Assembly (NCBI GenBank): GCA_010672585.1
Contig: JAAHGF010000016.1
Location: 134,882-198,881 of the forward strand
Direction: 5' to 3'
Length of the DNA stretch: 64,000 bases
From: Okeania sp. SIO1I7
GTDB taxonomy: Bacteria; Cyanobacteriota; Cyanobacteriia; Cyanobacteriales; Microcoleaceae
Part shown: piece by piece, positions 1-10,508 of the stretch
Layout: each line of letters starts with the position of its first letter
Numbering within the stretch: the stretch's first letter is position 1
The notes under the pieces: generated by a model
Seen by the model: only the letters and a program-made list of their open reading frames with translations
What the model was told of the DNA's origin: nothing
Databases searched by the model: none
Program-made: the position numbers and the translations under genes

Positions 1-359
1 TTAGTTGTGAGATATTGGAGACTTTTAGGGAGCACCGGAGCTGGGAAGAAAAAAACGAATATAGAATACATAAGAATAAGATAACTACTATATTCTATAG
101 TTCAAAGGAACACCTCAATTCTCACATCTGATTCCTAATTGCTATATGTACAATAAAATTGCATATCTTATATGTTAGTTGGAGCTAATAAACCTTCAAT
201 ATTTAATAATTATAGGTCAAGCTAAAGCTAAAAGTTAAAATTTTCCTTCGGAGGGATGAAAAATATCCTAGGTAATGAAAAAAGCTAAATACAGTATTAG
301 TTGAAAAAAATATTTTCACCTGCTTAACAGTTAGTACAATTAGCGCAGTAAAATTAACT
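1..359. other. Non-coding leader of the window
   Basis: No supported gene. The first 84 bases are open in frame 1 and end in TAA, so they could be the last codons of a gene cut by the window edge, but the stretch is too short to recognise. The rest is AT-rich and carries the upstream region of the next gene; no clear promoter or ribosome binding site is visible. Confidence 0.4.
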
Positions 360-2573
360 ATGTCATCAAAAAAAATTTCACAACAACAAAAATTGGTGGT
401 TTCCCATAGCTCTTCTAAAAATGGAGAAAATGGCTATGGTAGTACTTCCCTAGTCAAAAAAGAATTAACAGATACTATTACTTCTACCTCACAAACTTTA
501 GATAAAGAACTAAACAATACTTCAGAAGTTAAACCAGAAAAAGATTCCCAAATATCAACAACTGCAAAACCAAATAGAAAACCAAAAAGTTATTGGGGAT
601 GGCAACTAATTTGGTGGAGTGTTGCAGCAGGTTTTGGGATAACAGGTGGTGCAGCACTTTTATGGTTACTGGTTAACCCACCCCAACCAAACTGCCAACA
701 AATTTCTCCATTATCAGCAGATGGAGAACGATTATATTGTGCCCACAAAGCTGCTGAGTCCAGAGACCTAAAACAGTTGGAAACAGCTCTAGCTTTAGTA
801 GAAAGTTGGCCAGAAGAACATCCTCTCTATCAACTAGGTCAACAAATGACGGGAGAATGGACAAAATTAATTATCGCCGTTGCTAATCAAAATATTAGAG
901 AGGGTGACTTACAAGCAGCTCTAGATACAGTAGCGAAAATTCCTGAAAGCAGTCCAGCTTATTCTAGGGTAGAAGAGGCAGTCGCAGGTTGGAAAAAACA
1001 ATGGGCAGAAGGTCAATCTCTTTATGACCAAGCGGAACAAGCCATGAAAGCTATGGACTGGAAAAAAGCCTCCGCTTATTCCCTAGCAATGTCAAAACTA
1101 GATAATGTTCACTGGCAAAGTGTTAAGTTTAGAGAAATATTAGAGCGCATGGCCTTAGAAAAAAAAGGTTGGCAAATCTTAAAAGATGCTCGCTATCTAA
1201 TTTATCGGGAAACAGCAAATGAGTATGGAGAAGCGATCGCTCTAGCTAGAAAAATAGACCCAAACCTTTATATTCGGGACAGAGCTGAGAAAGATATTCA
1301 AAAGTGGAGTCGTAGTTTAATCGAAATAGCAACTAGACGTATAGAAGAAAAAGACCTCAAAGGAGCGATCGCGGCCATTGAGTATATTCCTTCTGACTAC
1401 AAACTGAAAAAAGAGGGCAAAGATTTAATTTTACTAGGCCATGCTAAAGCAGCAACATGGAATCAATCTATGGAAGGGTCTGAAGTTGGTAATATGGTAG
1501 CTCTAGCAGAAGGAAAAGCAGCAGCAGCTCAAATTACTTCTAATAGCCCCTATTATCAACAAGCCCAAACTCAAATTCAACAGCTGCAAAAACAGTTAGA
1601 TGACCTAGCTCATATTCAGCTAGCCAAAGCGATCGCCAGTGTTGGTCAACCTGCAACATTAAAGTTAGCTATAGACCAAGCTAAAATGGTTGGCCTGGAA
1701 CAACCAAAGCGCATCCAGGCCCAAACTTTAATTGCTAAATGGCGCAAAGACCTTCTGAAGATAGAAGACCAACCTTATGTTGTCTTAGCGAAACAGCTAG
1801 CAAAACAAGAAACTGTGGATAGTTATAATTCAGCGATTAAACAAGCTAGTTATGTTGCTTTGGAGCGTCCCCTGAGAATAGAAGCTCAGACTCTAATAGC
1901 TGAGTGGAATAAGCGAGTACAAATTATTGAAGATTCACCATTATTAGCAGAAGCTAGAGTCTTAGCAAAAGAAGGAAAGCTTGGACAGGCTATTGATGTG
2001 GCGTATGAAATAGAAAGTGGTCGTGCTTTGTACGAAGAAGCTCAGGATGAAATTTATAAGTGGAGCACAGAGCTACAAATTGCCCAAGACCGACCAATTC
2101 TCAATCAAGCTTATGGTCTAGCCGAGCAAGGCCGTCTTACTGCTGCGATTAATACAGCTTATCAAATTGGCTATGGTCGCGCTCTCTATTATGAAGCTCA
2201 AGGTGCTATATCTAAATGGGTATCTGAACGAGATGCTATATGGGCAGCACAACAAGCGGAAGAAGCTCGCAGACAGCGACAGTACCAACCTGCTCCAGCA
2301 CCTAGTCCACAATATTATTCACCAGCACCTAGTCCACAATATTATTCACCAGCCCCACAGAGGTCTTATTCACCAGCACCTAGTCCACAATATTATTCAC
2401 CAGCACCTAGTCCACAATATTATTCACCAGCACCTAGTCCACAATATTATTCACCAGCACCTAGCCCACAATATTATTCACCAGCCCCACAAAGGTCTTA
2501 TTCACCAGCACCAGCTCCTGCTCCTGCTCCTGCTCCTGCCTCAAGTTCAGATGCATATTTACTGCAAGAATGA
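360..2573 (+). CDS. Membrane-anchored helical-repeat protein with proline-rich tail
   Basis: A 737-residue protein of unknown function. Residues 1-77 are hydrophilic, residues about 79-105 (starting WGWQLIWWSVAAG) form one membrane span, and residues about 110-640 are Ala/Glu/Lys-rich helices with a recurring pattern around 'AQTLIAxWxK', like degenerate TPR or similar alpha-solenoid repeats. From about residue 640 the chain is proline-rich: six PSPQYYS units and two PQRSYS units, then an Ala-Pro run. The layout suggests a single-pass protein with a large extracytoplasmic helical domain and a wall-spanning or protein-binding tail. Similar cyanobacterial proteins are usually left as hypothetical. 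ATG 360 is the first start and has no strong ribosome binding site. An overlapping frame through the repeat tail is a shadow. Confidence 0.8.
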   Translation: MSSKKISQQQKLVVSHSSSKNGENGYGSTSLVKKELTDTITSTSQTLDKELNNTSEVKPEKDSQISTTAKPNRKPKSYWGWQLIWWSVAAGFGITGGAALLWLLVNPPQPNCQQISPLSADGERLYCAHKAAESRDLKQLETALALVESWPEEHPLYQLGQQMTGEWTKLIIAVANQNIREGDLQAALDTVAKIPESSPAYSRVEEAVAGWKKQWAEGQSLYDQAEQAMKAMDWKKASAYSLAMSKLDNVHWQSVKFREILERMALEKKGWQILKDARYLIYRETANEYGEAIALARKIDPNLYIRDRAEKDIQKWSRSLIEIATRRIEEKDLKGAIAAIEYIPSDYKLKKEGKDLILLGHAKAATWNQSMEGSEVGNMVALAEGKAAAAQITSNSPYYQQAQTQIQQLQKQLDDLAHIQLAKAIASVGQPATLKLAIDQAKMVGLEQPKRIQAQTLIAKWRKDLLKIEDQPYVVLAKQLAKQETVDSYNSAIKQASYVALERPLRIEAQTLIAEWNKRVQIIEDSPLLAEARVLAKEGKLGQAIDVAYEIESGRALYEEAQDEIYKWSTELQIAQDRPILNQAYGLAEQGRLTAAINTAYQIGYGRALYYEAQGAISKWVSERDAIWAAQQAEEARRQRQYQPAPAPSPQYYSPAPSPQYYSPAPQRSYSPAPSPQYYSPAPSPQYYSPAPSPQYYSPAPSPQYYSPAPQRSYSPAPAPAPAPAPASSSDAYLLQE
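2299..2510 (+). repeat. 27-bp tandem repeats coding the proline-rich tail
   Basis: Direct repeats of about 27 bp encode PAPSPQYYS. The copies are nearly identical at DNA level and are interrupted twice by a variant unit encoding PAPQRSYS, which gives a higher-order repeat. Near-identity including third codon positions indicates recent expansion or homogenisation. Confidence 0.85.
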
Positions 2574-2914
2574 TGAGCCAATCAATATTTATCAGTTAGG
2601 CATTTAAACTCAAAAAAAATAGTTTCCGCTAGAGGGGAAACACAAGCAGGGAAAATTTTATCTAGCCTAAATGTGTAAGTTCTGGTATATGTAGAAATAT
2701 CTTTTTAAATAGGCTTTGCTGAACAAAGAATGAAGTCTGGAGTAGAAAGTTAATCAAGATTTATTTAAATCAACAAAAATAGAGATAAAATTATCTCTAA
2801 ATATTATATCTGGTATAAGGCAAGGGAGCTTTTAGTATTTATATTTATACTGACTACTAAAAGTCACAATTTTACTTAGTAGTGCCCTTAAATATCTCAA
2901 TTCCAAATCAATTT
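2574..2914. other. Spacer with no recognised feature
   Basis: AT-rich DNA between two same-strand genes. I see no gene, repeat-family member or convincing terminator. Confidence 0.4.
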
Positions 2915-4831
2915 ATGAATGGTGAATCAGCATTACAATTGCTGCTCATTGATAACGATCCTATCTTTAGGATGGGGTTAAAATTTGCTTGCGAGCAGTT
3001 TTCAGACATTGAAATAGTAGGTGAGGCAGAGGTAGGAGCAGAAGCTATAAAAATTATTCAAAATTTGATCAAACAAGAAAAAAATTTTTTGATAATTTTA
3101 GACATAGAAACCCAGAATTCATCCACTCAAACTACACAGGATATTAAAACTTCTGGAATCGACTTTTGTAAAGAGCTAAAAACTTCATATCCTCAATTAT
3201 TAATATTATTATTAACATCCCTACAAGACACTGCATTATTAGCATTAATGCAAGAATTAGGTGTTAGTGGATACTGCCCTAAAGGAATAAGTATTTCTAA
3301 GTTAGAAACTATTATTCGACAAGTTGCAAATGGTCAGTCTTATTGGGTAAATAGTTCTCTTAGAGAAGATGTGCCAGAAAATTATGGCAAAGTGACAACT
3401 TCAGATCTAAAAGTTCAAACAGCAAACTTTTTCAAAACTCTTCGTTACAATGTTTGTAATTCGGGACTAAAACAGATAGATTTGTCTCTTGCAGAAATCA
3501 CTTCTCAACTAGATGAAAGTGTAAAAAAATTAGACCGAAATAATTTAACTTCTGTACTTAATGTAGCGATTAATTCTGGGCAACGTCGAGAATTACTAAC
3601 TGCTAGATGGATAGTTAATCAATTATTACCTCGTTCTTTTAATCTGCCAAAACAGCCAGAAAAATATGTAAATAGAGATAGTTTTTTTGACTCAAAACTG
3701 CAATATCTTACAGGGTTAAATTTCAATAAAAAATCTAATCCAGTGAATACTAATGAGCAAATTGTAGCAACAAAAAAATCAGAAGTTATTTCTCAGACTC
3801 CTACTGAAGAAATAAATGTACAAACAGCAATATTTGAAGCAACAATCTCTAAATTAAATTCTAATTTAATTAATCTTAGTAAATTACCAATGGAAATAGA
3901 TATCTTGCGGGGTGCTAAGAAGCAAGAATTAATATATATAGCTTTATGTAAATTTGAAGATATTCTTGATGAACTGCGTATTACTCCTATTTTGCTAGAA
4001 GAAATACCAGAAAAAAGAAATGAGATTATCAGTAATTTGTGGGAAGTTACGACCCAAGTTTTTTTTAGTAAATACTATCAAGTAGAAATAAGTAGTAGAA
4101 CAATGACTCTCGGTTATTTTGCAGAAAAAATTAGATTAGAAGTGATGCCAGTATTGTTAAATGATGTAGAGAATGTGCATGAATTTATTCTGAATAAAAT
4201 TCCTTTAGTTGAAGAATTAATAGAGTATTTATTATTTCAAGTTCCTTTAGTAGTCGATAATAAATCTTGTGCTGTAGGTACTCCTGAAGCTATGCAACTT
4301 TCTGAAGGGTTATTGCAAAATTTATTAATTTCAATTGCTAATGCTGTGATGTACCCTTTATTAAATAATTTTGCCGATGTTGAAGAAATTAAACAAGATT
4401 TTTATAGTCTGCAGTTATTATCAACACGAGACATTGAAAAATTCCGTAATAGTTTATCTTGGAGATATCGTATAGAACAATATGTAGGGGAACCAAAAGC
4501 AATTTTTGAGAGTAATTTTTCTTTGTTTGTTTTGAATGAAACTGGCATTAAAAAAATGGCTATTTATTCACCCCGTAGACACGAATTAGCAAAACTTTCA
4601 GGAATTCCACTTACCGTAACATTACTTCTAGAAACTCGTGATGCAATAGCTCCTGGTGTTCGTGCAACTGTTTCTTTTATTGGTAGTGGAATTGTTTATT
4701 TACTTACTCAGGTAGTTGGGCGTGGTATTGGTTTAATTGGAAGAGGTATTTTTCAGGGTCTTGGTAATTCTTTTCAAGATGCTAAATTCAGCAGAAATAA
4801 TAATAGAGCAGAAACAAAAAGAAATAACTAA
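2915..4831 (+). CDS. DUF3685 (Ycf55-like) protein with N-terminal receiver domain
   Basis: A two-part protein. Residues about 5-135 form a response-regulator receiver domain: the acidic pocket is in LLLIDNDP, the phospho-acceptor Asp is in LIILDIET (Asp63 from this start), the conserved Thr/Ser is in LLLTS and the Lys in YCPKG. The remaining roughly 500 residues match my recollection of DUF3685, a cyanobacterial and red-algal plastid family (Ycf55-like) of unknown function. A hydrophobic Gly-rich segment near residues 590-620 (SFIGSGIVYLLTQVVG) could be membrane-associated. A GTG at 2882 would add 11 residues; ATG 2915 is preferred because it starts just before the receiver domain. No DNA-binding domain is visible, so output is probably by protein contact. 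No partner kinase is adjacent. Confidence 0.8.
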   Translation: MNGESALQLLLIDNDPIFRMGLKFACEQFSDIEIVGEAEVGAEAIKIIQNLIKQEKNFLIILDIETQNSSTQTTQDIKTSGIDFCKELKTSYPQLLILLLTSLQDTALLALMQELGVSGYCPKGISISKLETIIRQVANGQSYWVNSSLREDVPENYGKVTTSDLKVQTANFFKTLRYNVCNSGLKQIDLSLAEITSQLDESVKKLDRNNLTSVLNVAINSGQRRELLTARWIVNQLLPRSFNLPKQPEKYVNRDSFFDSKLQYLTGLNFNKKSNPVNTNEQIVATKKSEVISQTPTEEINVQTAIFEATISKLNSNLINLSKLPMEIDILRGAKKQELIYIALCKFEDILDELRITPILLEEIPEKRNEIISNLWEVTTQVFFSKYYQVEISSRTMTLGYFAEKIRLEVMPVLLNDVENVHEFILNKIPLVEELIEYLLFQVPLVVDNKSCAVGTPEAMQLSEGLLQNLLISIANAVMYPLLNNFADVEEIKQDFYSLQLLSTRDIEKFRNSLSWRYRIEQYVGEPKAIFESNFSLFVLNETGIKKMAIYSPRRHELAKLSGIPLTVTLLLETRDAIAPGVRATVSFIGSGIVYLLTQVVGRGIGLIGRGIFQGLGNSFQDAKFSRNNNRAETKRNN

Positions 4832-4904
4832 TACCAACTTTATGTGAGGCTCAACAGAATCAGGAGTCAAGAGTTAGAAGAAAATCATGGTGGTCAATAA
4901 AAGA

Positions 4905-5034
4905 ATATCATGTCCGCTTGAATACTTATACTTTGGTTGAAGGAAGGCAGAGGGCAGCTATGCTCGAGGCAGAAGGATTTCTTCCAATTGTGACTTAGAT
5001 TCTATACACGCTCCAATGCTACCGGACATGATAT
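4905..5034. repeat. R4 element: short element with 12-bp perfect terminal inverted repeats
   Basis: The element begins ATATCATGTCCG and ends CGGACATGATAT, a perfect 12-bp inverted repeat around a 130-bp non-coding body. Related copies lie at 6814-6962 and 50759-50889. It ends 12 bp before an R1 element. Confidence 0.75.
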
Positions 5035-5045
5035 AAATAATTAAG

Positions 5046-5508
5046 TAGGGCTTGCTGATTAATTATCAAAGTATTGACTGTTATTGGCTTGAGCGTTTTT
5101 TGGTTGAAAAAAGTACCAGCTTTGGAATGGAAAAAGCTCATGCCTGCTACTATTTTGGGATGATTATGGCAGAAAAATTGTCCCTCAATTTTTCAGACTA
5201 CCTCCTCGCTCATTTCCCGTTTCTCCTGTCTCCTGTCTCCTGTCTTCCCCTCCACCGGCAGGGCTAATTCATTGCCTGGGGAGAATATTAATATGAAGTA
5301 CATTTAATTGTGCAAATATACAAATATCTCCATCTCCCATCTGGCCATCCCCCCAAATTCCCCTCCTGGGAGGGGCTAGGGGTGGGTTCCCATCCCCCCA
5401 TCAATTTTTCGCTCGCGTGACAATAAATAGACCCTGCCCTCCACGGTCGGGGCCTGCGGGTGGGTTCTCTCCTACCCTTACCCATAAGACTTTTGAGCGC
5501 AAACCCTA
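5046..5508. repeat. R1 element (divergent copy)
   Basis: The left end TAGGGCTTGCTGA and right end TGAGCGCAAACCCTA are variants of the R1 termini. The left 150 bp follow the R1 body (AAAGTATTGAC, GAAAAAAGTACC, then GCAGAAAAAT). The right part holds a CTCCTGTCTC minisatellite and a GC-rich segment shared with 60504-60560. Short open frames in it are not genes. Confidence 0.65.
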
Positions 5509-5529
5509 AGTATTTCTGCTATGCTCTAC

Positions 5530-5720
5530 AGTCAACTCTGATTAAAGTTTTATTCTATGCAACAAAGCCATGAATTTAGTATAAGAAATATAGAATTGTA
5601 TAGCGAAGGTAAGGAAGAAAGAAGAAAGAGGGAGAAAGGAAGGATGAGGTTGGGAAAAAAATCTTGGGATATTCCAGCATTCGATCTTTGCATTGAATGG
5701 AACTAGATCAACAAAAAAGA
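5530..5720. repeat. Diverged dispersed repeat shared with 53705-53778
   Basis: The stretch around 5641-5716 (GGGATATTCCAGCATT, then TGCATTGAATGGAA) closely matches 53705-53778. Both lie near R4-type sequence. The rest of the spacer to 6117 is AT-rich with no recognised feature except a HIP1 octamer near 5875. Confidence 0.5.
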
Positions 5721-6117
5721 AATCACATTGCCCCAAATCATTTTATTAAGCTTCTAGGCATAGCCAGATCCTTAACTCCAAAATACACTAAATTTTACTT
5801 TTGAGCAATTAAGGCTGTATTGCTTATCTATCAATATTTTCAGCTTTTTCTAAATGGTTAAGAAATAGAGGTGCGATCGCATCTTTTTTCGCCCTAAATT
5901 ACACCCTAAAAAGGGATGTTGAACTAATTTTGCTAATTTGATTTTAAATAACTAATGATTAATTTAATTTTTTATAAATTTTAATTATTTAAGTATTTGT
6001 AGCTACTTATCCAAGAAATAGACAAGTTTAAAGAAGTTAAAATGATAGCAATTATAAATAATGCTCATACTTGTATCTGGATTTTTTTCCTGATTGACAA
6101 AGAAGTTAGTGGGACTT

Positions 6118-6365
6118 ATACCAATTTGATAAATGTTTACTACATTTTCGCATTGCGGGGGACCCACCCCTAACCCCTCCCAGGAGGGGAAATAGGGGAG
6201 TGAGTAGGGACGCCCTTATGGAACGTCCGTACAGGGAGAGGTAAAAATAAGAATAATTCACAATAACTGGCGTGCTAATTATCAAAAAAAATATTCAGTC
6301 TGTGTTAATTACTTAATAATTGAAGTGTCACTTAAATTAAGCATTCTTTTTTCACGCTTGGTATT
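6118..6365. repeat. R6 element
   Basis: The left end ATACCAATTTGATAAATG faces a right end CTTGGTAT. The body contains a GC-rich palindromic segment (CCCCTCCCAGGAGGGG) and the TTACTTAATAATTGAAGTGT motif also seen at 10509-10692 and before 31215. It has no coding capacity. Confidence 0.6.
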
Positions 6366-6406
6366 AGACAAAAATCCTGTTAAAAGTCCTTAAATCTATA
6401 CATATA

Positions 6407-6677
6407 TAGGGCTTGCTGATTAAATCTAAAAGCATTGACATATAAAGACTTTAGGATTTTTGGGGTCGAATTGCAGTGCGCCTGTTTCAGTATAAAACGC
6501 TCATGCTAGGAGCGTATTTTAGGCTCATAGTTGGGCAGAACAATCTTGGGACAAAACGCCCGCTCCTAACTCCTCGCTCATTCCCCCTTTCTCCTGTCTT
6601 CCCCTCCTCTACTGGGAGGGCCCCACGGGTGGGTTGTCTCCTACCCCTACTAAAAGACTAGTGAAGCGCAAACCCTA
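6407..6677. repeat. R1 element (divergent copy)
   Basis: The left terminus TAGGGCTTGCTGA is followed by the R1 body motif AAAGCATTGACATATAAAG. The right terminus is AGCGCAAACCCTA. The inner right half is a CTCC/GTCT-rich minisatellite, as in other R1 copies. Confidence 0.65.
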
Positions 6678-6813
6678 CATAGGTTTTTAGGTCAACAAGG
6701 TATAAATTTAGTAGTGATCAGGGTTTTATATAGAATCTGGTTGTTGAGACATTCTTCTTACTTGCCTTTAATATTGTGGAATGACTCGAAAAATATTTTC
6801 CTGATTTAACATT

Positions 6814-6962
6814 AGATCATGTCCAAATAATTTAGTGACAAAAAAACTTTCTCCTCCTTATACCTTAAAACTTCCTATTCTTCCTTCCTAGCTTCTGACT
6901 CCTGAGTCCTGAGTCCTAGTCCTGAGTCCTGACTCCTCCCTAATTTCAACCGGACATGATAT
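6814..6962. repeat. R4 element overlapping the upstream region of the nuclease gene
   Basis: The left end AGATCATGTCC and right end CGGACATGATAT are R4 termini. The right end contains the ATG at 6956 that would extend the following gene by four codons, so that ATG is likely repeat-derived. The body carries CTGAGTCCTGAGTCC minisatellite copies. Confidence 0.6.
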
Positions 6963-6967
6963 TGCTA

Positions 6968-7789
6968 ATGGCAAAATATAGACTCTCTCAACAACACCTG
7001 AATCTACTCACAACTTGTCCCCGTAAATTCCAACATTTCTATCTTGATAATCTGAGCGTACCAACAACACCAGCAGAACAAGAAAGACTAAATTGGGGTA
7101 GTCAGTTTCACTTATTAATGCAGCAAAGAGAACTAGGATTACCAATAGAATCTTTAATGTTAGAAAATCAAGAAATGCAGTACTGTTTTGAAATTTTTTT
7201 TCAAGCAGCACCAGAAATATTAAATCCTGAAACTCAAGATAATATAATTTTACGTCAAGCTGAATATAGTCGTAGTATTAATTTTAATGGTTATATATTG
7301 ACAGTTATTTACGATTTATTGATTGCTGATATTCAAAAAGCACAAATTTTTGATTGGAAAACTTATAGCTTTCCTCAAAATCAAACAAAGTTAGCTCAAA
7401 ATTGGCAAACACGCTTATATCTTTACACTCTAGTTGAAACTAGCAAATATTTGCCAGAAGCAGTTTCGATGATCTATTGGTTTATCGAACCAAAAAGTCA
7501 AAAGTTACCTGCAAAACTAAAATTTTCTTATAATCAAGAAGCACACAAAAAAACTGAACGAGATTTAAAGCAAATATTATATCGGTTAACTAATTGGTTG
7601 AAAAATTATCAGGAAAAGGGTGAAGAATTTCCTCAAGTTCAGCAGATTGAGAGTTGTCATTCTTGTCAATTTATTAATCGTTGTCAGCGTTTTCTAAAAG
7701 TTCAGGACAAAGAAGTAGATATTAATTATACAGTTGTTTCTGCTGACTTAATATTAAGTATAGATAGTATTCCAGAAATATCAATTTAG
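6968..7789 (+). CDS. PD-(D/E)XK nuclease family protein (RecB/Cas4-like fold)
   Basis: A 273-residue protein beginning MAKYRLSQQHLNLLTTCPRKF, a typical start for the RecB-type nuclease superfamily. The core motif is IFDWKTY, with Asp and Lys of the D-x-K active site about 120 residues in. The C-terminus has CHSCQFINRC, and together with the N-terminal Cys (TCPRKF) this gives four cysteines that could hold an Fe-S cluster as in AddB/Cas4-type nucleases. It is a stand-alone gene with no cas or recBCD genes nearby, so the role is unknown DNA processing. The upstream ATG at 6956 lies inside an R4 repeat end, so ATG 6968 is preferred. Confidence 0.75.
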   Translation: MAKYRLSQQHLNLLTTCPRKFQHFYLDNLSVPTTPAEQERLNWGSQFHLLMQQRELGLPIESLMLENQEMQYCFEIFFQAAPEILNPETQDNIILRQAEYSRSINFNGYILTVIYDLLIADIQKAQIFDWKTYSFPQNQTKLAQNWQTRLYLYTLVETSKYLPEAVSMIYWFIEPKSQKLPAKLKFSYNQEAHKKTERDLKQILYRLTNWLKNYQEKGEEFPQVQQIESCHSCQFINRCQRFLKVQDKEVDINYTVVSADLILSIDSIPEISI

Positions 7790-7834
7790 CTGAAAATTAT
7801 CGAATTAAATTTTAGATACAAGTCCATAGAGATG

Positions 7835-7954
7835 ATACCAAATCCGGTTATTAAAGATATTTTATAGGATGTAAGATTCAAACCTCTCCTCATCTCTCCT
7901 ACACCCTGTCTCCCCATCTACATAAAAGGATACTCTATAAACCGGATTTAGTAT
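7835..7954. repeat. R5 element with 15-bp terminal inverted repeats
   Basis: The left end ATACCAAATCCGGTT and right end AACCGGATTTAGTAT pair over 15 bp with one mismatch. The 120-bp body is pyrimidine-rich and non-coding. A second copy is nested in the R1 element at 36428-36539. Confidence 0.75.
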
Positions 7955-8441
7955 GAGCTTAAAAATTGCTCCAGTCATTATAGAAATTCTTTCTTGGTAA
8001 AATATAATAATTATTACTCTCTTTAGTTAAGATACTCCCAGTATAGCTCTAATGTCGAATTTGATATAATATAAGGAAAAAAGAAAGCAATATTTCTTGA
8101 GAAGTTTAAGATTTAAGAGAGAAAAAAGGCTTGATTATTATCTCAAAATCAAAAAGTTTGTGTGGAAGTGATACCTAAGTCATACTCATTGTAACTTATT
8201 GCAGCTTTTGTCAATTGAATGAGAGATTGGGTGAAAATTTGGGACTTTAGGAAAAAGGACTCGAAAATAGAGTAATAGTTAAAGTTTACTCCTTTGTAGT
8301 TTATTCTAAGTCAATACAAGAAGCATAATTCGATGTATAACATACCTCACCTCATCGGCATAAGAAGCTTTATAATATTTATGATTATTTATTATAAGTA
8401 ATTGACAAATTTCAAGTAATCGGCTTATTAGTTAAAATATT
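7955..8441. other. Upstream region of the hybrid kinase gene
   Basis: AT-rich spacer without a repeat-family member or gene. No clear promoter boxes stand out. Confidence 0.35.
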
Positions 8442-9638
8442 ATGTCATCAAAAATACTTGTTGTAGATGATGAGCCTGATTTTGAATCACTGATCATCCG
8501 TAACTTTAGAAAAAAAATCAAACAAAAAGAACTAGAGTTTATTTTTGCTAGAGATGGTGTAGAAGCATTAGAAATATTGTCAGAAGAATTGAGTATAGAT
8601 ATCGTATTAACGGATATTAATATGCCTTTAATGGATGGATTAACTTTATTAGATAATCTTCAAGATAAATATCCTGATATTAAAGCAGTAATTATTTCTG
8701 CTTATGACGATATGGAAAAAATCAGGTCGGCAATGAATAGAGGTGCTTTTGATTTCTTGACTAAACCTATAGATTTTGAAGATTTAGAAATTACGATTAA
8801 AAAAACATTAGAAAATGTTCGACAACTCAAAGAAAATAAACGTTTAAAACAAGAAAAAGATGAAGCAGAAGCAGCAAACCGAGCAAAAAGTATATTTCTC
8901 GCAAATATGAGTCATGAATTACGAACACCATTAAACGCGATTATTGGCTATAGTGAAATTTTATTAGAAGATGTCCGGGATTTAGGTTATGAAGACTTTG
9001 TTCACGACCTTGATAATATTCATACTGCGGGAAGGCATTTATTAACAATAATAAATGATATTCTCGACCTTTCAAAAATTGAAGCAGGTAAAATGGATGT
9101 TCACTTGGAAAGTTTCAAGATAATGGCATTAATTGAAAATGTTGTAGCTACTATTCAACCATTAATTGAGCAAAATAGTAATACATTAGAAATCATCTGC
9201 GAAGATAATCAGGAATTCATAGTAGCTGACCCTAATAAAATGCGCCAAGTGATTTTAAATCTTCTGAGCAATGCAGCTAAGTTTACAGAAAATGGCAACA
9301 TTGTTTTGAAAGTTAAAATCATTAGCAATGATGAGGATTTTACTGTTCAAAATGAAGAATTTGCCTCTAAGAAAATGTTGATTTTAAGTGTTGCTGATAC
9401 TGGTATAGGTATATCAGAAAATCAAATGAATATTTTATTTCAGCCATTTACTCAAGCTGACAATTCAACAACACGCAAATATGGAGGTACTGGTTTGGGT
9501 TTAGCTATTAGTCGTCACTTTTGTAAAATGATGGGTGGGGATATTTGTGTAGTAAGTGAAGTTAATAAAGGCTCAATATTTACTGTCAAAGTTCCTTTTG
9601 TCAAAGAACAATTTACCTATGAAGAATTATTTGATTGA
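8442..9638 (+). CDS. Receiver domain-histidine kinase hybrid
   Basis: A soluble 398-residue signalling protein. Residues 1-125 are a receiver domain with phospho-acceptor Asp58 (VLTDINMP). After a short coiled coil comes the HisKA dimerisation domain with phospho-acceptor His158 ([18 protein letters not shown]), then an HATPase domain with the N box ([15 protein letters not shown]), G1 box (ADTGIGI) and G2 box ([10 protein letters not shown]). There is no membrane span or sensor domain, so the input is probably phosphorylation of the receiver by another kinase. This REC-HisKA-HATPase order is frequent in cyanobacteria. It stands alone, followed by an R1 repeat array. Confidence 0.92.
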   Translation: MSSKILVVDDEPDFESLIIRNFRKKIKQKELEFIFARDGVEALEILSEELSIDIVLTDINMPLMDGLTLLDNLQDKYPDIKAVIISAYDDMEKIRSAMNRGAFDFLTKPIDFEDLEITIKKTLENVRQLKENKRLKQEKDEAEAANRAKSIFLANMSHELRTPLNAIIGYSEILLEDVRDLGYEDFVHDLDNIHTAGRHLLTIINDILDLSKIEAGKMDVHLESFKIMALIENVVATIQPLIEQNSNTLEIICEDNQEFIVADPNKMRQVILNLLSNAAKFTENGNIVLKVKIISNDEDFTVQNEEFASKKMLILSVADTGIGISENQMNILFQPFTQADNSTTRKYGGTGLGLAISRHFCKMMGGDICVVSEVNKGSIFTVKVPFVKEQFTYEELFD

Positions 9639-9651
9639 AGAAGGTATTCAA

Positions 9652-10501
9652 CAATTAATAATTAATAATTAATAATTAATAATTAGGGTTTGCTGATTAA
9701 ATATCAAAGCATTGACAGATAAAAGCTTTAGTCTTTTTCTGGTCGAAAAAAGTGCCTGGGAATCAGTCTCTCAAGCTCAAAAAGTGAGCATTTTGGGCAA
9801 GAGTTGTGCAGAAAAATCAAGGGACAAATAATAATTAATAATTAATAATTAATAATTAATAATTAATAATTAGGGTTTGCTGATTAAATCTCAAAGCATT
9901 GACAGATAAAGGCTTTAGTCTTTTTCTGGTCGAAAAAAGTGCCTGGGAATCAGTGTCTCAAACTCAAAAAGTGAGCATTTTGGGCAAGAGTTGGGCAGAA
10001 AAATCAAGGGACAAATAATAATTAATAATTAATAATTAATAATTAATAATTAATAATTAATAATTAGGGTTTGCTGATTAAATCTCAAAGCATTGACAGA
10101 TAAAGGCTTTAGTCTTTTTCTGCTCGAAAAAAGTGCCTGGGAATCAGTGTCTCAAACTCAAAAAGTGAGCATTTTGGGCAAGAGTTGGGCAGAAAAATCA
10201 AGGGACAAATAATAATTAATAATTAATAATTAATAATTAATAATTAATAATTAATAATTAGGGTTTGCTGATTAAATCTCAAAGCATTGACAGATAAAGG
10301 CTTTAGTCTTTTTATGGTCGAAAAAAGTGCCTGGGAATCAGTCTCTCAAACTCAAAAAGTGAGCATTTTGGGCAAGAGTTGGGCAGAAAAATCAAGGGAC
10401 AAAACATCCAACTATCTCCTCTATAATTAGCATTTCTCCTGACTCGGTCCGACTGACTCCTGACTCCTCCCCTCACCAAAAGACTTTTTCAGCAAACCCT
10501 A
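9652..10501. repeat. R1 element with its left half repeated four times
   Basis: Four head-to-tail copies of the R1 left half start at 9684, 9871, 10065 and 10259 (steps of 187, 194 and 194 bp). Each begins TAGGGTTTGCTGATTAAAT and ends near GGGCAGAAAAATCAAGGGAC. Between copies lie runs of the 7-bp unit AATTAAT whose length increases along the array. One right half, ending TCAGCAAACCCTA at 10489-10501, closes the array. The copies differ at only a few positions, so the amplification is recent. Confidence 0.9.
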
Positions 10502-10508
10502 ATTAATA

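Noticed and set aside
1-84. Open frame ending in TAA at the window edge
   Set aside because: Only 27 codons, no recognisable motif and lysine-rich low-complexity content; cannot be distinguished from chance.
2167-2607. Overlapping plus-strand frame rich in HNIIHQ repeats
   Set aside because: It is the +1 shadow of the proline-rich repeat tail of the gene at 360-2573.
5052-6661. Several 60-70 codon frames in the spacer
   Set aside because: They lie in R1, R4 and R6 repeats and minisatellites and have no protein-like composition.
9684-10501. Possible CRISPR array
   Set aside because: The units are about 190 bp, the intervals are 7-bp microsatellites rather than unique spacers, and no cas gene is near.
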